From Gammaproteobacteria bacterium (GTDB lineage Bacteria; Pseudomonadota; Gammaproteobacteria; JABDBA01): DNA of 64,000 nucleotides. A program made the position numbers and the translations under genes. Below are positions 59,564 to 64,000 of this stretch, in pieces; position 1 is the stretch's first letter, and each line of letters opens with the position of its first letter. The DNA lies in contig JABDBA010000001.1 in the NCBI GenBank assembly GCA_013288885.1, positions 273,840 to 337,839 on the forward strand. Reading direction: 5' to 3'. Under the pieces are notes generated by a model. The model saw only the letters and a program-made list of their open reading frames with translations, was not told the DNA's origin and searched no databases.

Positions 59564-60784
59564 ATGCGATCAACAATTAAAAATGAAACAGACTGGTTTT
59601 CCTTATTATTACTTACTATTGCAGCAATCATATTTGTTACCGCAGAATTAGTACCAGTCGGTATTCTCCCTGAGATTAGTACGAGTTTTCAACAACCCAT
59701 CGGTAAAGTAGGTCTAATGGTGACAAGTTATGCTTGGACAGTGGCTTTATCTGCTGTTTTTATCACAACTTGGTTGGCTCCATTAGAAAGAAGAATGTTA
59801 TTATTAATTATTATTTTTCTTTTTGCGATTGCAAATTTAACGGTGGCTTGCTCACCTTCATTAACGATTTTGTTTATCGCACGCATTATTGGCGCTTTTA
59901 GTCATGGCGTCTTTTGGTCGATTGTAGGTCCATTATGTATGCGTTTATCTGGGCAATCAACTAAAGCACGTGCAACGGCAATAGTATTCGGTGGGATAGC
60001 TGTTGCCACCGTAATGGCCGTACCTGCAGGTACATTATTAGCACAATGGGTAGGATGGCGTTTTGTCTTTGTAGCTATTGCTTTTATTAGCTTAATGATT
60101 GGTGTTGCAATTGCTCTTCGTTTCCCCAAATTACATAGCGAAAGTCGTGGTTGTTTAGGTCAATTACCTGAACTAATTCGTCACCCATTGTTAAGACAAT
60201 TATTGCCAGCAACAGCGCTTGCATTAACTGGACATTTTTGTGCGTTTACTTATATCAGCCTCCTGTTAGGAAAAAATATGGGTGTCGCACATACCCATTT
60301 AGCATTTTATTTATTCTTATTCGGTGCTGCAGGTGTTATTGGTAATATATTGGCTGGTATGCTAGCAGATCGTCAACTACGCCATGCGTGCCAATGGGTC
60401 ATGACTACTATGGCAATAGTGATTATGCTGAGCGCTTGTTTATCTGCAGGAACAGATATTCTCGCTGCATTATTAGTTGTTGTTTGGGGGGCGGGTATTT
60501 GTATATTAACGATTACTCTGCAATCATTAATACTTACTTTACCAGTTCATGCAACCGATGCTGCGTCAGCGTTATATGTTTCCATGTTTAATATGGGCAT
60601 TGGTGGTGGTGCATTACTCGGTGGAATCATTGTGGATCATCTACCTATTCAAGCAGTGGCATGGGTAGGAAGCGCAATTTTGTTAGCGGCTGCACTTATA
60701 GTTGGTTGGCCGATTAAAACTAAAATTAATCGAGATTTGCGAACAGTAAATCTTAATCAAATTTCAGAGAGGAACAATATATGA
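59564..60784 (+). CDS. MFS transporter, sugar-efflux (SotB/AraJ-like) type
   Basis: 406 residues, twelve membrane segments. Start region FVTAELVPVGILPEIS and motif HGVFWSIVGPLCMRL are typical of the drug/sugar efflux DHA1 group (SotB, AraJ, YdhP). It would export the cyclitol, its derivative or an intermediate. It starts 3 nt after cdsA and overlaps the dehydrogenase gene by 4 bp. Confidence 0.89.
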   Translation: MRSTIKNETDWFSLLLLTIAAIIFVTAELVPVGILPEISTSFQQPIGKVGLMVTSYAWTVALSAVFITTWLAPLERRMLLLIIIFLFAIANLTVACSPSLTILFIARIIGAFSHGVFWSIVGPLCMRLSGQSTKARATAIVFGGIAVATVMAVPAGTLLAQWVGWRFVFVAIAFISLMIGVAIALRFPKLHSESRGCLGQLPELIRHPLLRQLLPATALALTGHFCAFTYISLLLGKNMGVAHTHLAFYLFLFGAAGVIGNILAGMLADRQLRHACQWVMTTMAIVIMLSACLSAGTDILAALLVVVWGAGICILTITLQSLILTLPVHATDAASALYVSMFNMGIGGGALLGGIIVDHLPIQAVAWVGSAILLAAALIVGWPIKTKINRDLRTVNLNQISERNNI

Positions 60785-61953
60785 ATAACTCAATACGTGT
60801 AGGTATGGTGGGTGCAGGATATATGGTTAAATTACATAGTTTATCAATGAAAAATTTAGCAGCATTCACTGATGATAATCGTGATCGCTTTGAATTAGTA
60901 CGTTTGGTTGATAATAATATGGAACTTGCTCAACATGAGGCAATGCGTTGGGGTTGGAAACATGCAGAGAGTGATTGGCGCACCGTAACTCGTAGCCCGG
61001 ACATTGATTTGGTCGATATTGCTACGCCAAATGATATGCATCTTGAAATGTGTTTGGATGCATTTGCTCATGGCAAACATGTTTTGTGTGAAAAACCCTT
61101 AGCACTTAATCGCCACCAAGCTGCTGAGATGGCGCGTCTAGCACAAGCATCCGGTAAAATACATATGGTTAATTTTACTTACCGTGCTTGGCCCGCCATT
61201 GCCCAAGCTCAGAAAATTATTCAAGAAGGAAAACTAGGGCGAATCCGACATTTTGAAGGTCATTTTTTTCAAGATCATAATAATGATCACACTATTCCTT
61301 TGCACTGGCGTTTCAATAAAGCCAGAGCAGGCGCAGGTGCTCTAGGGGACATTGGTTCACATATTATTGATTTAGCGCGCTTCTTGGTCGGTGAGGTGGC
61401 GAGTGTCAGCGCATTAACACAGCGTTTTATTGCACAACGCCCTTTGCCTCATGATAAAATACAACAAGGCGAAGTTGATGTTGATGATTTAACAGCCGCA
61501 CTCATTCGCTTTGAAAATGGAGCCAGTGGATCAATCAAAGCTAGTTGGGCATTGCCAGGATTTAAGAACGATGTCTATTTTGTTGTTGTTGGCGAAAAAG
61601 GTGCACTACGATTTAGCTGGGAACGGAGTAATGAATTACAAATATTCGATGCAGAGGATGCTCCACAATTATCAGGTTATCGCACCGTATTAATAGGCCG
61701 TGCGCACCCAGGCGCAGAATTGTTTTGGTTCCCAGCACTCGGTGGCGAGCTTGGGCTAGGAGTCACCGCACAGGGAATGGGTTATGGAGATGCTTTTACC
61801 TTAAGTTTTCGACATTTTGCTAATGCGATCAAAGCAGGTGTTTCAACAGCCCCCAATTTTATTGATGGTCTACGGTGCTGTGAAATTATCGACGCAATAT
61901 TAACTTCAGCGTCAGAAAACCGCTGGGTAGAGGTGGAAAAAACATGCATTTAA
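60781..61953 (+). CDS. Gfo/Idh/MocA-family dehydrogenase
   Basis: 390 residues. Rossmann start VGMVGAGYMVKLHSLSM, DIATPNDMHLEMCLDAFAHGKHV, the EKPLA motif with its catalytic Lys, and GDIGSHIIDLARFL in the C-terminal domain. The family oxidises or reduces sugars and inositols with a bound NAD(P). Inositol dehydrogenase is a member, so a cyclitol substrate fits well. It is the last gene of the run; its stop overlaps the convergent tonB-like gene by 4 bp and no terminator hairpin is visible. Confidence 0.9.
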   Translation: MNNSIRVGMVGAGYMVKLHSLSMKNLAAFTDDNRDRFELVRLVDNNMELAQHEAMRWGWKHAESDWRTVTRSPDIDLVDIATPNDMHLEMCLDAFAHGKHVLCEKPLALNRHQAAEMARLAQASGKIHMVNFTYRAWPAIAQAQKIIQEGKLGRIRHFEGHFFQDHNNDHTIPLHWRFNKARAGAGALGDIGSHIIDLARFLVGEVASVSALTQRFIAQRPLPHDKIQQGEVDVDDLTAALIRFENGASGSIKASWALPGFKNDVYFVVVGEKGALRFSWERSNELQIFDAEDAPQLSGYRTVLIGRAHPGAELFWFPALGGELGLGVTAQGMGYGDAFTLSFRHFANAIKAGVSTAPNFIDGLRCCEIIDAILTSASENRWVEVEKTCI

Positions 61954-62540
61954 CTAAAAATAACATCAATATAATATTGTTGTGTTGTTTTTAAATAGTT
62001 TGCAGCTTCTTTGACTGGATTAATAGCACTGACTGCCGCTAATGCGGCGGTATCTAAACTTTTGCTACCACTGGGTGAAATGATTTTTAACGCATCTATA
62101 CGGCCATCAGGTGTTAAACGGAATTCAACACGGGTGGTGCCTTTTTGGCCTAATAATAATGCACTTTTTGGATATTGCTGATTGCTTTGAATTTGTTTAT
62201 GTAATAATTGCAATAGCAAAGAAATTGACTCTCCATCATTCGCTGATGCGATTTCACTTTGACCCTGATGAGTTATAGTTGTCGTAGAACGCATGTTATT
62301 TTTTTTTGCAGCAGTGCGACTATTTTTAGCAACTAAAGTTTTTTTGCTTGGAGGTTGTCTGATAGGGTTTATTTTAGAATATTCATTATTTGTTGTCTTA
62401 GCTATATAAGTACTCATATATGTAATCGTGCCCTTAGTAACCTTATTTGGCGTATTTATTTTCATCAATAGCAATAATAAAATGGCTAAATGTAAAAATA
62501 AGGAGATCGTGCCATAATAGAGGTATGATTTTTTAAACAT
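61950..62540 (-). CDS. TonB-like energy transducer
   Basis: 196 residues from ATG 62540, 5 nt after the receptor stop. One N-terminal membrane segment (YYGTISLFLHLAILLLLLM), a Lys/Thr/Ser-rich periplasmic linker without the usual Pro-rich spacer, and a TonB C-terminal domain (YPKSALLLGQKGTTRVEFRLTPDGRID, SGSKSLDTAALAAV). TonB passes proton-motive energy to outer-membrane receptors. Co-transcribed with the receptor upstream; no exbB/exbD in the window. Confidence 0.85.
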   Translation of the reverse strand: MFKKSYLYYGTISLFLHLAILLLLLMKINTPNKVTKGTITYMSTYIAKTTNNEYSKINPIRQPPSKKTLVAKNSRTAAKKNNMRSTTTITHQGQSEIASANDGESISLLLQLLHKQIQSNQQYPKSALLLGQKGTTRVEFRLTPDGRIDALKIISPSGSKSLDTAALAAVSAINPVKEAANYLKTTQQYYIDVIFS

Positions 62541-62544
62541 AATA

Positions 62545-64000
62545 CTAACCAATCTGATATTTAGCAGTTAATAAAAAATTAAACCCAGGAGCTGGGTAAA
62601 CAAAATCATTCATTGAAGAAGGTTCATAAACCGTAAATGAATTATATTTTTTATTAAATAAATTATTAACGCGTGCAGAGAGAGTCCATTTAGCACGCTG
62701 ATAACTTAAATTAATATTATAGATTGAATATCCTCCTAGTATACCATTAACATTAGAAATGTCGCCAGAAGCATAGCGATTACCGATATACGTATCATTA
62801 ATATATAAATTATAATTTTCTAAAAATTGATAATTTAAACCAATACTCGCAATATTTTTAGCGACAAAAGGAATATAATCACCTTTATTAATACCAGAAG
62901 AGAAACGTGCGTCAACATAATTATATTGACCCAGCAATGATAATGTACGAGTTAAGTTGTATTGGTCGGTCAAAACCATACCATCGCGTAGGGTGGGGGA
63001 TAGGTTTGTATTAGCTCCAAAAGGCTGTTCGGGTGTCTGAGTAGGGTCAAAAGCAATCTCATTTTTAAGAGCAAGCCTATAAATGCTAAATTTCAATGCA
63101 TTATTTTTTATGTACCACTCCGTTCCTATTTCATAAGATACCCCTGTTTGAGTTTTTAAATTATTGACACCTAATGGTAGCGAAGCCTCTTCATCGGCTT
63201 TAGGAAAGCGAAAATTGCTTTCGCGACGAACATATAAGCGCAAATTACGAGTCATTTGATAACTTAACCCCTGCTCTGTTACAAAAGCATTGTTATTGAT
63301 ATCGTGCTCTATGTCATTGGCAACAGTAGTGCCACTTAAATTAGCATCTCTTAAACCAAGTGTGAGATTAAGTTTTGCTAGAATGGGTGAAACAATTTGA
63401 AAAAATACACTTTTCTCTTGCTGTGAATTGTTGGTATTGGATAAAGAATTTAATAATCGGTATTGGTCATTCTCGTAGTCAATGCCCGTTGTAATTAAGT
63501 TGTTATCAATATTTCCTAATATACGTGGATTAAAATCATCTATTTCGCGTCTTTCAGTAAAAGGAGAAAAGATAAAACCACTACCTAAAGTGGTATTTTT
63601 TTGTAAGCCAGTCTGTAATAACCAATTATCGCCCATTTTTTGTTTAATACCCGCTTGATAAATATTAGTATTTTGATCACTAAAATTTGTATCTGTTTGG
63701 GCTTGTCGTGGGTCTTGTTGAGCTTGCTCGACAGTCAATGCACCTGCATATAATAAATTATTAATATATTTTTGATAATTAAAAAATATTGATCCGGTAT
63801 TATAGTTATAGCCAATGCGTCCTGATAAATTATTAGTATCTTGATTATTATGTTGGCGATAGTTATCGCTATTGTTTATCCAGCCATTGAATAAATAATT
63901 GAATCCATTAGATAAATTGTCACCTATGGTAGCGCCGTAAATTATTTGATTGTAGCTGCCATAGCTGGCGACAATATTTGTTACAAAGTGCATGGGATGG
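62545..64000 (-). CDS. TonB-dependent outer membrane receptor, C-terminal part (5' end outside window)
   Basis: The frame stays open to base 64000, so only the last ~484 residues are seen; the plug and TonB box are outside. The visible part is beta-barrel: alternating strands, Asn/Tyr-rich loops (GYNYNTGSIFFNYQKYIN, NYVDARFSSGINKGDYIPFVAKN) and the C-terminal YQRAKWTLSARVNNLFNKKY block typical of TonB receptors. It ends in TAKYQIG rather than the usual terminal Phe. Such receptors import siderophores, cobalamin or carbohydrates; the substrate is not evident. Its own TonB follows. Confidence 0.9.
   Translation of the reverse strand, partial: HPMHFVTNIVASYGSYNQIIYGATIGDNLSNGFNYLFNGWINNSDNYRQHNNQDTNNLSGRIGYNYNTGSIFFNYQKYINNLLYAGALTVEQAQQDPRQAQTDTNFSDQNTNIYQAGIKQKMGDNWLLQTGLQKNTTLGSGFIFSPFTERREIDDFNPRILGNIDNNLITTGIDYENDQYRLLNSLSNTNNSQQEKSVFFQIVSPILAKLNLTLGLRDANLSGTTVANDIEHDINNNAFVTEQGLSYQMTRNLRLYVRRESNFRFPKADEEASLPLGVNNLKTQTGVSYEIGTEWYIKNNALKFSIYRLALKNEIAFDPTQTPEQPFGANTNLSPTLRDGMVLTDQYNLTRTLSLLGQYNYVDARFSSGINKGDYIPFVAKNIASIGLNYQFLENYNLYINDTYIGNRYASGDISNVNGILGGYSIYNINLSYQRAKWTLSARVNNLFNKKYNSFTVYEPSSMNDFVYPAPGFNFLLTAKYQIG

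Overview
The window reads as chromosomal DNA of an AT-rich gammaproteobacterium, most likely a host-associated member of the Legionellales (Legionella/Coxiella/Berkiella-like). This is inferred from gene content: ordinary gammaproteobacterial housekeeping genes (rpiA, apaG, a cold-shock gene, mfd, a PIN-PhoH protein, NAD-malic enzyme) sit beside an ankyrin protein, two eukaryotic-like kinase genes with PmrA-box promoters (the arrangement known for Dot/Icm effector genes), a chagasin-type cysteine-protease inhibitor and several VUT/YhhQ-family membrane proteins. No rRNA, tRNA or CRISPR was seen.

Region 1 (1-21 kb), mixed core and effector-like genes. It holds the end of an ankyrin protein, an orphan antitoxin-like regulator, a TolC/MFP/ATPase export set that lacks its permease, rpiA, apaG, csp, and mfd with unusual nested palindromes next to it. 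A chagasin-like protein follows, then two tandem kinase-like genes sharing promoter and leader, PIN-PhoH, malic enzyme, a D-amino-acid oxidase with an apparently leaderless promoter, and two VUT proteins.

Region 2 (20.7-24.2 kb), a small accessory island. A phage-type repressor is split by a frameshift in an A7 run. Opposite it lies a lone histidine-kinase dimerisation domain, then an ATPase-nuclease gene with two tandem long palindromes at its 5' end, next to a truncated acetyltransferase gene.

Region 3 (24.2-43.6 kb), a hybrid PKS-NRPS cluster on both strands. One polyketide module is split over two genes (KS-AT0-KR-DH and ER-ACP). An FkbH-type protein that has lost its HAD core but keeps the GNAT-like end carries PCP-C. 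An A-PCP protein has a threonine-like specificity code. There are also a carrier-thioesterase, SDR, alpha/beta hydrolase, luciferase-like monooxygenase, asparagine-synthase-like amidotransferase and a free ACP. The AT and one carrier domain have lost their catalytic residues. An S24-type repressor gene heads the leftward operon.

Region 4 (43.6-61.95 kb), a 17-gene rightward run behind one strong promoter, with a perfect 14-bp palindrome over the -35 box. It starts with a dicarboxylate-type symporter and a sedoheptulose-7-phosphate cyclase of the 2-epi-5-epi-valiolone synthase type. A cyclitol kinase (ROK), MDR and SDR dehydrogenases, a xylose-isomerase-like enzyme, a HAD phosphatase, a membrane acyltransferase and a serine hydrolase follow. 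Then comes a phospholipid set: methyltransferase, PlsY, alpha/beta hydrolase, CDP-alcohol phosphotransferase, aminotransferase-SDR fusion and CdsA. An MFS exporter and a Gfo/Idh/MocA dehydrogenase end the run. The simplest reading is a route to a C7-cyclitol, possibly attached as a head group to a phospholipid. I regard this as the most novel system here. The window ends in a TonB gene and a truncated TonB-dependent receptor on the opposite strand.
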